NCBI RefSeq assembly: GCF_036370855.1
Contig: NC_088098.1
Location: 136,420,721 to 136,484,720 of the forward strand
Length of the DNA: 64,000 bases
Direction: 5' to 3'
Origin: Dromaius novaehollandiae
Taxonomy: Eukaryota; Chordata; Aves; Casuariiformes; Dromaiidae
Each line of letters opens with the position of its first letter. Positions within the stretch are counted from its first letter, which is position 1. The position numbers and the translations under genes are program-made. This document shows positions 1 through 11,394 of this stretch, piece by piece. The notes beneath the pieces were generated by a model. It saw only the letters and a list, made by a program, of their open reading frames with translations, ran no database searches and was not told the origin of the DNA.

Positions 1-1634
1 TGAAACCAGTTCTAATAAATTTGTTCTAGGAAGTTCCAAAAATAAAGACATTTATACAAAAGCAACACAGGAATGTATACTAGCATTATGCTAATTTGGA
101 AGAGAATTAATTAAATTAACAAAGAGGAAGGACAAGTAGAAAAAAAAGATGCAATCCAAATGAGGACCCAGAGAGCATCTGGTATTAATCATCACGTATA
201 TCACATATTATCCATGCTGTTAAAAAAAAAAAGGCAGAAAATCTGTTTTTCTGTATTAGGGAGAAAAAAAAGACTTTTATAAGTTAATAAAATCAGAATT
301 TGAGTAAGATGCTATTTCATGAGACAGAACAAATCAATTCAACAACTCTTGGCTGCTGAAATGGGTGGCTCACTCCCAGCTGGGCACTCCCACAGCCTGC
401 CTCTGGGTGGTTGTCAATGCCCTCCATGAGCCAATTTAGCTCACTAAACTACCAAAATAGTCATCAAGGGGGAGAAAAAAACAAAACTACAACAGAAAAC
501 ACAGAAAGCCGCTTCCAGGGGGAGCTTTCAGGGAACCAATTAGCCCACTGAGGGATCAGGCAAACCCAGAGACAAGGAGAATGAAGGAACAAAATCCCAC
601 TGTTACTGTGGTTCAACTCTCTTCTAACCACATCTCAACCTTAAATAAAGGATGCAAACATTTTCTCTCCCTACTATGCAAAGAGACAAAGGGCCACTTA
701 ACACAACAGGAAGTAAGACAAGAAATACAAAAACTGCTGTTCTTTCTCATTCATCGTGGAAGTGTTATGTAACCAGTGACACTGTCAGCTATTAAATGCA
801 GAAGAGAATACTCTTTGCTCATTTCTTTTCTCCTACTGCGACTAGAGCCAGGAAACTGGTGAATCCAATCAGCATTTTTAGCAAGACATCTCCAACAGAA
901 ATGGCTGGAACACTGTAACTTCTGCAGCTGCGCAGAAGCTAACAAAACACAGATCCTAGAAAACTGCAAGCCCCCTTATTGATGAAAGTCCTCACTTTGG
1001 ATTTTTGTACAGGGCATCTCACATCCCAGTCATTCAAATTCTAAAACTTAGGAAGAATGTACAGTTAACAGAAATTCCATCAATGACTAATATCTTCAGT
1101 ATATTTTTCTTTCCCACCCAAGGAGCTCTGAAAAAAAAAAGATACGTCCTGTTGGATGAGTCAGGTAAAGCAGAGCTGCAATATATCTTTTGATTAAGAA
1201 CTATGTTAAGGAACAGCAGCAATGTAATGCCATATTCCATACCCTCATCAGGAATTTTCTTCAACACTGACTGTGTTCATATAAGACATTAAATAAGGAT
1301 TATCTTTAACACAAAATGCAAAAAGGGAACATATCAGAACTTGCTTTGAGAATGCACCTTCATGTTTAGCTGACATAAAAAAACTACAGAGGAAACGTAT
1401 TACGAGCAACCAGATACATTAAAATTAGTTATCCTTCCAGGTGTATGAATTCATTAGATTCATCTATATCGATGAAGTATATTTTCAGCAATTTAGATAG
1501 AATGGAGAGAGGAAGTAACATTTATGCATTCCTAATTAGAATAGAATAAAATGCTTCTTTAACATGCGTAGACTGTTGCATCTGATAATGTGAGAGGATA
1601 TGTAACATGTTTATCCTCCCACTACAGGAATCAC
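1..1634. other. ZRSR2 intron 5 (partial), no exon recognised
   Basis: AT-rich sequence with short A and T runs. I looked on the minus strand for the next ZRSR2 exon (the segment before the CCCH finger) and did not find it. Short ORFs here have no family resemblance and are taken as chance. Confidence 0.6.
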
Positions 1635-1721
1635 CTCTCTTTCTCTCTTCTGCTGTTGCTTCTGCTGTGCCACTTCTCTTACTTTTCTTTGTTGTTCTTC
1701 CCATTCTTCTTTGATCTTTCT
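1635..1721 (-). CDS. ZRSR2: ZRSR2 coding exon 5
   Basis: Acceptor CCTAAAG and donor AGAGAG|GTGATT; 87 bases, phase 0 at both ends. Encodes RKIKEEWEEQQRKVREVAQQ and a further Gln/Lys/Glu-rich stretch. The acceptor could be placed two bases later, but the 87-base version keeps the frame. The following exon, leading to the first zinc finger, was not found in 1-1634. Confidence 0.83.
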
Positions 1722-4701
1722 CTTTAGGACAAAAAAAATACAGAAAACGAATGAATGCTTTAAAATCACTGTAGCCAAGTTAAAAACTATCATGTTGTGT
1801 ACTCTTTGATCATTGAGTTTTCATTCAGTCATAAGTAAACAAATCTCTGGAGAAAAACCTTTTTGAAAAACCTTTTTTTAAAAAGAAATTTAACTAGAAA
1901 AGTGTTAATTTTGCTCTTCTACAGTGGAAAAAAAAAGACAGAAGAGCGTATACTTTCAAACATATCAATGTTGAGAAAACTAGGTCTGCTAAGGAAAAGT
2001 AGAACATATTACAGTAAATTTTCCTTACTGCCAGACACAACTATAATCCTCATTTGATACATCACCTCTTCTTCTTCTTGACGTTTTCTTGCAGCCTCTT
2101 CTTTTTCTTTCTTAAGTTTGAACTCTTCTTGGGCCTTTTCTTCTCTTAGCAACCACTGCTCATGTAGTTTTTGTCTGCCCACAAAACCAGATACCACTTA
2201 GGGAAATTGTAACGACTATCCACAATCCATGCAATTGTTGCACATACTTTCATGTGACAAACCAAATAACCGAAACATACAATTCAAATTTTGTAGTTCA
2301 CCATTAACTGCAGCTTATCTGATACTCCTTAAAATAGGAACTTCTATAAGAAATATTAAGACTTTGAAAAAACCTGTATACCCTAAAATATAGAAAATAA
2401 ATTCTATTTTACAGAGAATGTCGCAACTTTTTAATTTATCATAATGGAATTGACTAGAAATCTATGTACTGCATATATTTAGTTTCTAGATTTTTGACCT
2501 TTCTGCCTCAAGTTTTTTTTCTTCTTCTTCTTCTTCTTCCTCTTCTTCCAGTTCCTCTTCTTCCTCCTCAGACATTGATTCATCTTTTTCTGTAGCTTCT
2601 GAGAAAAAAAAAATGAAACAATGCATCTAAATGATTGGATGTTATAGGCAGCAATACACAAAATGATGTCTTGTTAAAAAAAGAAGGGGCAGGGGGGCAA
2701 GAAAAAAATTCATTACCAGTTTGACTGACAATACAAAATGCAATAAAATGCACTTTACGCTCACCTGAATCTCTCAGTTTGGCAAGTGCCTGACGCTTTT
2801 TTTTCCGCTTTTCTTTCTTCAGAATAGCTCTGTATTTTTGATGGCTGAAGATGGCAGAATATTTTTTATGTTACAACAGCCAAAGAATTTTATTGTCATA
2901 AATGCATTCAATTACATCAGCAATATAAAACCCACAAACTTCAAAATTAACAAATATCCATATGAAACAGTAACTCTACAGGGATATTTAACATTTCAAT
3001 AAAATCTGTGACTATGCTGTTAGAGCTGCATGTGGCCAGCAGCAGCTGGCCCTGGTTTCTGAAACTTGGTCACTAGATGAGACTAGCAACAAAAATTTGA
3101 AGATCTCCCTATCCTGAAGCTCTGGCATCCCTTTCTGCACATTCTAGTTTTTCTCTCTTCTACAGAGTGTGAAATTCTAAGAGTCTCTGTCTAAGGCAGA
3201 AATTCTTGGTATCTTGATACCCTTCATATTCTCTACAGAGAGCAGTCTTAAGGTATACAGATACCAAAAGCACACATACCAACCACCACAGGTAATTCTC
3301 AGATCTCAGATTTTTCCATGACTGAATCTTGGCCACACTGATCCTTGCCTGTCTGACAGCTCTCCAGGGCCCACCTACAAACAGCACTATGCTTTTATTA
3401 TAGCTAAAACTTCTCAAGGTATCTAAAAGCCTCTCCATATCAACTCACTTTCTGTCATTTTTCATTCTAGCCCTCTTTTCTCTCCAGTTTGCAGTAGAAG
3501 AACAGGAAGGAGGGATACCTTCAACTCATCAAGTAAGATCAAAATCTTGCCATTTCAGATTATGTAACTTTAGAAGATTCTACAGTTATTGCTCAGACAG
3601 CCAAGAACTCTCACCCACAGCTCTACCCCTTCCACTCATGGTTACCCAGAAAGTCACCATCTGCACAGCTGTGTCATTAGCAACGCTGTGCTGCTGCTCC
3701 AGGAACCTGAGAGCTTGCACTCAAAGAGCAATTCCTCTTTCTGTGCACTGCCCACATCTGAGCCTCCAACTTGGATTCAGCAAGCCTAGTGACTCATCCT
3801 GTAGTGTCAACTGCCTGACAGGACTCTCATCCCCTGAACCAAGCCCTACATCTGACGGGAGGGTTGACCTCCTTCCCAGTTCCCAGGCTTTCTTATCAGC
3901 TACTGAAGTACAGGAAAGAAGAAGGAAGAGCAGTTCTTCTCCAGACCCGGGTCACAGCAGCATGAGCTCATGGGGCAAACTGCTGAAAGGCAAGGAGGAA
4001 AAGCCTCCACACCCGCATCAGGGCTCAGTTGCGTCTCCCGGCTTAGGCCGCGCAGCACCGGCGAACAAGGCCGCGCCAGGAAACGCAAGGCTGGGGGCTC
4101 ACACGGGTGGCAGCACCGGCCCAGGGAGCCGATCGCCCGGGAGGCTGCAGGCAGGGCCGGCTCCGGGCCCCACGGGCCCCGCCATGCCGGCAGCTGCCGC
4201 GCCCCGCCACGGCCTTCACCGGCGCTCCTGCCGCGCGGGGACTAAGCACGCTCCGGGCCCGGCACGGCCCGTGGCCCTCCCCGCCCCGGCAGCGCCGAGC
4301 GCCCGGGCGCGGCCGGGCCCCACCGGCGGCCGCTTCCGGCCCGGGCTCCGCCCCCGCCCCCCTCCCCCTCCCCGAACGCGGGGCCGCGCTCCCAACTGCC
4401 GCCTGGCACCGAGTGCGGCCGCGGCTGCCCACCCCCCCTTCCCGCGCGGCGGCGGCCGGGCGGCCATGGCGGCTGCCGCACGTAGCTGCGCCACTCCCAG
4501 GCCCGGCCGCGAGGCGGCCTCGGCCGCCGCGCAGGGCGGGCGGGCGGCCCCGCACCAGGCCGGGCCACGGTCCTCCTCAACAGCTCCCCGGCGGTTTCCC
4601 CTTCTTCCTGGGGGCCGCCCAGAGGCCCGGCACCGGCTGTGGCCGCAGCCTCACCTCAACTTCCCCAGAGGGGACTCGGGCAGCAACATGGGCGCCGCCA
4701 T
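1635..4701 (-). CDS. ZRSR2: ZRSR2, 5' part (coding exons 1-5), truncated by window edge
   Basis: U2AF1-related protein that helps recognise 3' splice sites, chiefly of U12-type introns, as part of nuclear splicing complexes. The family has a charged N-terminal coiled region, then a CCCH zinc finger, a U2AF-homology RRM, a second zinc finger and an RS tail. Only the N-terminal charged part is in this window. Joined exons are 4701-4655, 2844-2765, 2598-2499, 2174-2066 and 1721-1635 (423 nt, 141 codons), with intron phases 2, 1, 2, 0. The recognisable pieces are SHQKYRAILKKEKRKKKRQ, an acidic run, RQKLHEQWLLREEKAQEEF and RKIKEEWEEQQRK, which match the family in order. Zinc fingers, RRM and RS tail must lie left of position 1. 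The flanking order with CLTRN and ACE2 agrees with the human X locus. Identification is by recognition of the family, not by a search. Confidence 0.9.
2066..2174 (-). CDS. ZRSR2: ZRSR2 coding exon 4
   Basis: Acceptor GGGCAG and donor GAAGAG|GTGATG; 109 bases, phase 2 in and 0 out. Encodes QKLHEQWLLREEKAQEEFKL and then a KKEKEEAARKRQEEEE segment, a strongly charged helix or coiled coil typical of the ZRSR2 N-terminal region. Confidence 0.9.
2499..2598 (-). CDS. ZRSR2: ZRSR2 coding exon 3 (polyglutamate)
   Basis: One hundred bases between a TTTTCTCAG acceptor and the donor AAAG|GTCAAA, with phases 1 in and 2 out. It encodes an acidic segment that includes six Glu, one Leu and ten Glu, made from a GAA/GAG repeat. 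Mammalian ZRSR2 has a shorter acidic stretch here, so length differences are expected. The exon keeps the frame with both neighbours. A different frame of the same strand gives a polylysine peptide that is not real. Confidence 0.82.
2765..2844 (-). CDS. ZRSR2: ZRSR2 coding exon 2
   Basis: Eighty bases, entered in phase 2 after the acceptor CTTCAG and left in phase 1 at TTCAG|GTGAGC. It encodes the basic stretch HQKYRAILKKEKRKKKRQ followed by ALAKLRDS, the most conserved part of the ZRSR2 N-terminus. Confidence 0.88.
2845..4654. other. ZRSR2 intron 1
   Basis: 1.8 kb between coding exons 1 and 2. The left half is ordinary AT-rich DNA; from about 4020 it becomes very GC- and CpG-rich as it enters the promoter island. 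Long open frames on both strands in the GC-rich part reflect the lack of stop codons in such sequence. Confidence 0.7.
4655..4701 (-). CDS. ZRSR2: ZRSR2 coding exon 1 (start codon)
   Basis: Encodes residues 1-15, MAAPMLLPESPLGKL, plus two bases of codon 16. The ATG lies in AAGATGGCGGC, a good Kozak context that also reads as a YY1-type motif. The donor is AG|GTGAGG and the intron phase is 2; joining to exon 2 gives the family motif SHQKY. A second in-frame ATG at codon 5 could also be used, but the first has the better context. Confidence 0.85.
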
Positions 4702-4720
4702 CTTGCGTTACCAAGGGGAT

Positions 4721-4730
4721 GTCACGTGAC
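4721..4730. promoter_or_regulatory. GTCACGTGAC E-box palindrome
   Basis: A perfect 10-base palindrome with the CACGTG core bound by USF, MYC/MAX and related bHLH-ZIP factors. It lies 20 bases upstream of the ZRSR2 start codon, in the gap between that start and a plus-strand ATG at 4807. The position fits a core-promoter element; factor binding is inference. Confidence 0.55.
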
Positions 4731-4806
4731 GCCACGGCGGAAGGGCGCAAAATCCCTTCCGGCGTCCAAGCGAGACCGGGCGGGCAGGAGTGGGGGTGCA
4801 TGCGCT

Positions 4807-4905
4807 ATGGCGGCTGCGGGCCTGGAGAGCGGGCTGGCGGCGGCGGCGCCGCTGCCGCCGCCACCACCACCACCACCACCACCACCACCACCACTGTTAG
4901 GTTGA
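4807..4905 (+). other. Short ORF with Ala-rich start and polyproline run, status unknown
   Basis: ATG with a G at +4, then MAAAGLESGLAAAAPL, an uninterrupted run of about a dozen Pro from CCG/CCA repeats, LLG and a stop: 32 residues. It points away from ZRSR2 within the same CpG island. It could be a first coding exon (a weak donor-like TTAG|GTTGAC sits at 4900/4901), an upstream ORF of a divergent noncoding RNA, or chance. No continuation was recognised downstream. Confidence 0.25.
4861..4894 (+). repeat. (CCA)n microsatellite
   Basis: About eleven consecutive CCA triplets in the CpG island, next to a CCG run. Probably polymorphic in length. Confidence 0.9.
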
Positions 4906-5269
4906 CTTGCTGCTCCGCTCCGCGCTGTGGCGGGGGGTCGCCCCAGAGCCGCATTGTAACTGGTCTCCGCACAAAGGACGGGGCAGGGCCCGCCGGGGCT
5001 GGGACGGGTGCACCCAGCGGGCAGGAGCCAAGGCCGCTCCCCGGGCCGCGGTGCGTCCCTGCCCCCGCCCCCTGGGCATGGGGCCGGGGCTCGGCGGGGC
5101 CGCTCGCCGCTGCTCGGCTCGGCCTGAGGGAAACGCAAAACCGTCAGCTGGTTCCGGAGCGCACCCTCCCGCCGCCTCGGGGCCTGCAGCAAGGCAGAGG
5201 GGGGAATGCTGTGGTAGGGAGTGGAGCAGTGTAATAACCAGTGTGGTAGGGATATGGAGCCGTTAAAGG

Positions 5270-8200
5270 CAGGTCAAGGGAAGGAAGGAAGGAAGTGGGG
5301 GAAGCTCGAGAGCGAGTGTCCAGCTTTGTACCGATTCAAATCACCTGCAGGCTAGCCGTTATTGATGGATCATTTGTGTAAGTGGGCAGGGAGGCTTGCT
5401 GCAAGCAGGCAGCCCTGCCTAGGCTGAGAGGAGTGTGTTCAGGGGAACCCCAGCTCATGGCTTGATGTGGTTTTCTCAAACCGTTTCCCATTGTAGCATC
5501 CACCTGAAGCTTCAGTTTTAGTGGGTTGAATAATGAAAGGCAGTGTGGGGAAAAGAAAAACTGCTCTGGATAACTACATATAGCTAATCAGCACAGCTGC
5601 TTTTAACAAGACTTATACACTGTTAGAGTTACAACATTTACAAAATTCAGAAAACAAGACCAGAGTAATTCTGTCTCAGCTTATAAGACAGTTTTGTAAG
5701 TGTTACTCATCCTGTCAAAAACTCAGGATTCAGTGAATACCTTAAAAATAGTGTTTTAAATTTGAATGTACTAAACTCCTTAGAGACCCCGTAAGATAAG
5801 TCCACTGAGTGCGTTGTGATATATATCATTTTCCCAGCCCTACAAAGAAAAGCAACACATGCTGTCCTGTATCATAACTAGCTGGGGTGGTTCTGCACAT
5901 TGCTGTGTTGTGCTGTGTAAACACTCCCCAGGTGTAATAACTATCTTGCTGACAGCTCATGTTCTTTGAGTATTGCATCAGCTACTTTATGAAATACATG
6001 TGAAAACATGAGATGCGAAATGCCTGCCACTACGTGAGCTTTTAATGGGGCTCTTGGTTGCTATGACAGTACAGATGATGCGTGGCTGCCTTGGCCTACA
6101 GCCTCACAAAGAGTTTAGGAAAGTTGGAGTTCTCATGTGGTTGGGGCACACCCAACAGGTGCAGTGGTGCATTTAAATGATGCTGCTGATAAATTAATCA
6201 TCATATCTGAGGCATCCTGCCTGTCTTGGTTATGAAGATAGTTCATGGCAGGAAATGAGTCAGGTACAGCCTGTCACAGACACGATGGGCCAAAATATGG
6301 AAGTTGTCAGTAATCAATTCTTTGGTGATACGCGTTATAGATTGCATTTTAAAACAGAATTAGGGCTTACTTTGTAGGCAGTGAATTTGTAGGTTTTATT
6401 TGGGCATATTTTGCATAGTCATTAATAATCTACGTTGTTGATTAAGATCTAAGTTATTGTCATAAACCGCAATATAGGTGCTTGCTTCTCGTATCCTAGG
6501 GGTAGTGTTTTGCATAAACAGTCTGAGCAGCTGGCAGTGAAGCATACCAGAGCAGGCTTTATAAAAATCATACTAATTTCCTATGCCATTCATTAATAGC
6601 ATAATGAGTGACTTATAAAATTATTCTGAAGTTCGGTGAAGTTATTCAAAGCAACCTTGATTACTATAGAGAGCAGCTGCACTTGCCATTTGATCAATGA
6701 ATTTTTAGGTTCATGACCTCTACTACTAGTTAACCCTGTTTCACGTTCTAGACTGTCTTTTAAAATGAAGGAGTTGAAAATACCGTTATTTTTACTGTTT
6801 GCTCATGCAGAATGTACATATAAAATAATACATAGATACGCTACTTCTTAGATACAGGAGGTGGCAGTATTGTGCATTTTAGAACTGATGAATCTTACAC
6901 ACCAATGAAAGTTTTTAAAAAACAATCAAATGTGCTTCATAAATCTTGTTTTATTAAGAAGTTACAGCTTTAACTTTTCATCCTCTTCAGAGAATAAGTG
7001 GTAAAATGACGACCTTTTACACTGTCTGTAGGTCAATATCAATATTGAGAAATTCAATCATTTCTTTCATCGACTTGCTGCACTTCATTGTGGCCATCTC
7101 TCTTTTAGCTTTTGGTTTAATATGCTTTGGGAAATATCTGTCTTAATATATTTGAATAGTGAAAAGGAGGATTTTTTTGCAGGAAAACACAAAGATACGT
7201 TAGTTACTAGCAGATCTTAGTGTTATCTCTAATTTACTGTTGTAAGTGGTAATGATTGTAAAGAAGCTGTGGTGTATCTTTGGAATGGGAATACAATAAT
7301 TGCATTTTTCTCCATTTTGTTTATTCACATTAATTTATACTTGTAACAGCAGCTTGATGGTCAAATACAAGTTTAGAATTCCATGCAACTGAATTGTTAC
7401 AGGGCTGTGAAGTATTTGTTTCAAAAAGAGACAAATATGTCCATTCCAGGCTGGAAAGTTCCATTCACATATCCAAAATAATCTAGCATTGTGGTCAGCA
7501 GTTAACCCTTACACTGGCATTATAGAGCGTCAGCCTCTTCAAACATTGTTCATTTTCGCAGAAACTTTCCAGAGCTTTGCAGAAATCACTCTTCTATATT
7601 TCTTCAAGAAAAATGTACCTAGCTTCTCCTGACGGGGCATATATAGTACCTTACAGTGTAGGTATCAGGTTCACTGATTATACTTTCCAGAAGGGCACAG
7701 AACACAGGAACGTTTCTCATACAACTTGAAATCACACACCATATTCCTTCCTAAATCTGTGTATGAGTTATAAGGTACATGCACAGAACTGTACACATTA
7801 CAGTAGACCAGCTCAGAACAACATAGTGTAGCCACTCCCTCTGTTAGTCACAAATTTATGCTTAATTTGCACACAGTTCATCTAGTGTCCATTTCCTTCA
7901 AAATCTTATGACTGTGGACTGACATTTGCAAATAAGAAGTTTTCACTGTTTTTGTTACACGCCCAAGCCCATGAGAAAAAAAGAAAGATATATTTTATAG
8001 GCATAAAGATAATCTTAATGCTGGTGGCATCTGAATTTTTGCCATATACTTCCTTAGAGCTATCCTCCTGGAATTGTATAGCTTGAGTTATGTTCTCCAT
8101 TCCATTTACTGAAGAAAATGGAAATAGGAAAACATGGGACATGGTAGTACATCAGTAGCATGGATTTGGTTGACCAGAAAAATACATGTTCATTAGAAGA

Positions 8201-11200
8201 CATTCAGGAAATGTGGGTTTGAGACCAGAAGTGTTGGATTTTCATTGATGCTTCAGGGCTGTAGATTGTATTACAAAATAATCAGTGAAGTGGTAGCAAC
8301 AGTATCATCCTTCTCCACTAAACTGGCAGTCACTGCTCATTCATTCTCAGTGCTAGCCCCATTGTGGTTGATTCTCAGTGCTTTTCACTGCAAAGTGAAT
8401 GTTTCAAGACAGTATATATGAACTGTAGAGAATGCATCTTTCCCCCACCTGCTCTGCAATGGCTATGCTGCTGTCTCAAGGGATAAATGATTTCTCATGT
8501 CGTGTACTTCTGTGAGCACTAATAAAAACTGGGTGACAATATAAGTTACTTTTCTGTTATTACAATGATGACAATGACTATGGGTCTGATTCAATACCCT
8601 GTTCCACAAAAAGTTAATAGAAGAGTATAATAATAGAGGTAATAATAGAGAATATAATGAGACTGGCACTGGACCTATGTCAGCCAGCACTGGTTTATTA
8701 GATGATACTGACATTTACTTAGATTCTGACCTCACCAGCTTCTGAAGTCTGCAAAAGATGTGCAGCATTCATTGTTCCCACTGCACCTGGGGAGCTGCAA
8801 AGCACCTTGTACAATTAGCTCTGTAGTTGTCTAGGTACATTTCCATGACTGACTAATGCTGACAGTGGCACATTGACTTTCCTCATAAGAGTTGAACACA
8901 ACTATTTAAGACTAAAGATTAACTTCCTCAGAGTTTAAAACTGTTAATTTGTCAAATTTAAAAACTGAGGTTAAGTTTGGCCATAGCTGTTAATTAACTT
9001 ATATGATAGCTATCAATATTTTACTTTCTTGGGATTTTTCCATTTCAAAGACATTGAAGGAAACAGAGCACTTCATTGCTAATCACATCAAGATGATGGG
9101 AAGGTTTTGTTTGTTTTACCAAGTCATATGCCTTCTCGAAGTGTTAGTCCTCTCTTGATTTGTTTAAAAGTCCAAATTGTGGTACACTGTTAAGTTTATA
9201 TATACATATATATATATACACAGACAGAGATAATGTATGAACTTTTGGAGGTCACAAGCACTGAAAAAGATTTTGGAAGTACTGTTATTTTCAGCCAGGC
9301 AGACAAATTCACACAGTACATAAACAGCAATAGTTCATTGCATTAGTTCAATGATATTTCCAAGATGCAGGCTGTGCATCGGATTCAGCATTGCTATGAC
9401 TTGAAACTCAAAGGTTAGGAAAAGCAAGATTACTATAAAAGGTGAACTATTTAAAAATTAAATAATTTAAATAAAAACTAAATAAAAGCTGAAATAAAAA
9501 ATATACTTTGCACATATGCATGTAGATTGTCATATGTTCAGGGAAACTGATGTGTGACTGATTAGTCAGAGGCAAAAAAATTCATATGTGCTTGAGCAGC
9601 ATTACATTATCTGACCAAAACTGGAGAAAAAAAAGATTGGGCAGAAAGTTACCCATGCACATAGATATATTGCAGAGATACATAAGGGGCAAAATGTCTT
9701 TTTAGATTATGTTGATATATTCCATTTGTAAATCAAAAATTTCAGTGCTTTTTATGACAATCCTGAAAAAATGTCCCTGATTTGAAGAAAAGTTAGTTTT
9801 CTACTAATACATGGTCTAGGCTTGTCTATCTGGCTTGTTTAAAAGCCATGTCAGCTTGGGAAAAAGATTTATTGATGTGCAGCAATGAGTTGTTTATGTG
9901 CAGTGCTCTGTGCATGTACAACTGAATAAGCACATGAGCAGTCAGTGGGTGTGTTTGGAATCCATCCAAGTTGCTGTGGGTGTATATGTCAACAGCACGA
10001 CGCTCTCCCCGTGAGCCTGGATGTTTATCACCCTCCTCCTTCTCCTGGCTGCCTCACCTGTCCACCAGAAAAATTGTTTGTCTTACTGCTTGCTAGCCAG
10101 AGAAATCAGTGAAATCAGCCATCCAGATTGGAAGTCAACAGCCGTGCTCAGGGAATCCAATCTTAATCTCTGAGGTCGTTTCTGCTGGGTGTTGTGAGAC
10201 TTCAATGTGCTTTGACACTGGCTTCATGTGATTCTAAAGGAAAGAACTAATTTACAGTGGTTTGCAGCAGGGAGAAGTGGTGATGAATCATTGCCAATCA
10301 GTTCCATTCCATTCTGGCAGCAGGAAAAAAATGCTTTGCTTTTCCACTCTCCTCTTATGTACTCCAATACTTCCCTCTGATACAGCAAAGTTCAAATGCT
10401 GATTATTGAAAACAATGCATGCACTTTTAGCAAGAAACTGATAACATTCAGAATCTTTTTTTTAATTACAAATTCTACAGAAAACTGCATCTTTGAAACA
10501 TCTGTACATTTTTAGTGCTTTTCTTTTGAAGCATGTAATACAGTATGTTCATTTGAGCCATCATTAGAAATGAATACATCACTTCTTTTGTTTTCATAAG
10601 CATAGATTGAACATCTAAGCAGATAATATATCGAATAGGTTTGTACTCAGAACTGGTTGCCTAGAGAAAGTAAGCATGCCCAGGAATCACAAAGATTTAA
10701 TGACTTTTAAAGATGGGACATCAATTCTTTTAACAGTGTTTTCCAAAAGTAAGATTAAGTTAGTGTACCAGTAAATCCTCAATTACTTGAAAACCTGAAA
10801 ATTTAAGTAATAAATGCTGATTATTTTTTCCCATCAATTCAGTCCCATTGTTAGGTAAAATATTCTTTCTAGTAGTCATTCTTGTGAAGGTCTTTAGGTT
10901 TGTAGTCTCAAAACACACTTCTTGGTGCTAAAGGAACAACTGAAAATCTTTTTGAAGCAATCTTTAACTTAAGGACCAACCATTAATCAAAATGGCTACA
11001 AGGCGAATACAGTAGCACAGTGGAATAAAATAATCCTGTTTTGCTGTCTACGTTGCAAAGAGCGTTCATGATTTTGAAGTGACACATTTCAATTGCTGAA
11101 TTCTTTCTCCTCCTCATTTATTTCTTTGCCTTTGAAAATGTTTTGGGAAGAGTGTAGAGTATGTCATTGAGATATTTCCATACACGTCTGTGCACATGTA

Positions 11201-11390
11201 TATACAACATCTGTGTCTTATATACAAAACATAACTATGTCCTTATTCAATATGCATACATACTTCCCTATGAAATCCTTTAATTGCACTATTTTCTTAT
11301 ACCACTTGCTACTGTAAGAATTGTCCAACAGCAAGGAAGTAGTTGTCAGCCTTTAGAACTGGTTTTTTTTTTAGTTCGAAGCAATGTCAC
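5270..11390. other. Intergenic DNA between ZRSR2 and CLTRN, no gene recognised
   Basis: AT-rich sequence without long ORFs. I see no carbonic anhydrase exon (CA5B occupies this interval in mammals), no tRNA and no clear full repeat. A GGAA tract at about 5278-5296 and a TA-rich microsatellite near 9197 are the only simple repeats noted. Distant enhancers for CLTRN could lie here, but nothing identifies them. Confidence 0.55.
9195..9222. repeat. (TA)n microsatellite
   Basis: Alternating TA/CA dinucleotides interrupted by two C, followed by a short CAGA repeat. Confidence 0.8.
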
Positions 11391-11394
11391 AGCA

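Larger units (their letters stand above)
4020..5260. promoter_or_regulatory. CpG island, ZRSR2 promoter, possibly bidirectional
   Basis: A 1.2-kb stretch rich in C, G and CpG in otherwise AT-rich DNA. It surrounds the ZRSR2 start codon (4701, minus strand) and extends about 550 bp beyond it, as expected for a TATA-less housekeeping promoter. It contains many GC boxes, an E-box palindrome at 4721-4730 and a GGCGGC/CCA repeat. The extension on the far side of the start suggests divergent transcription. Confidence 0.85.

Noticed and set aside
751-969. Minus-strand frame as a further ZRSR2 exon
   Set aside because: No resemblance to the ZRSR2 segment expected next, and no zinc-finger Cys/His pattern.
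2479-2661. Polylysine peptide on the minus strand
   Set aside because: A wrong frame of ZRSR2 exon 3; the real frame gives polyglutamate and joins correctly to both neighbouring exons.
4043-4580. Minus-strand open frames of 90-170 codons in the CpG island
   Set aside because: Same low-stop composition, inside ZRSR2 intron 1; no domain and no splice link to ZRSR2.
3638-5234. Long plus-strand open frames of about 363 and 375 codons
   Set aside because: They lie in the CpG island, where stop codons are rare; they are Ala/Pro/Arg/Gly-rich, overlap in several frames and run through the ZRSR2 promoter and first exon on the other strand.
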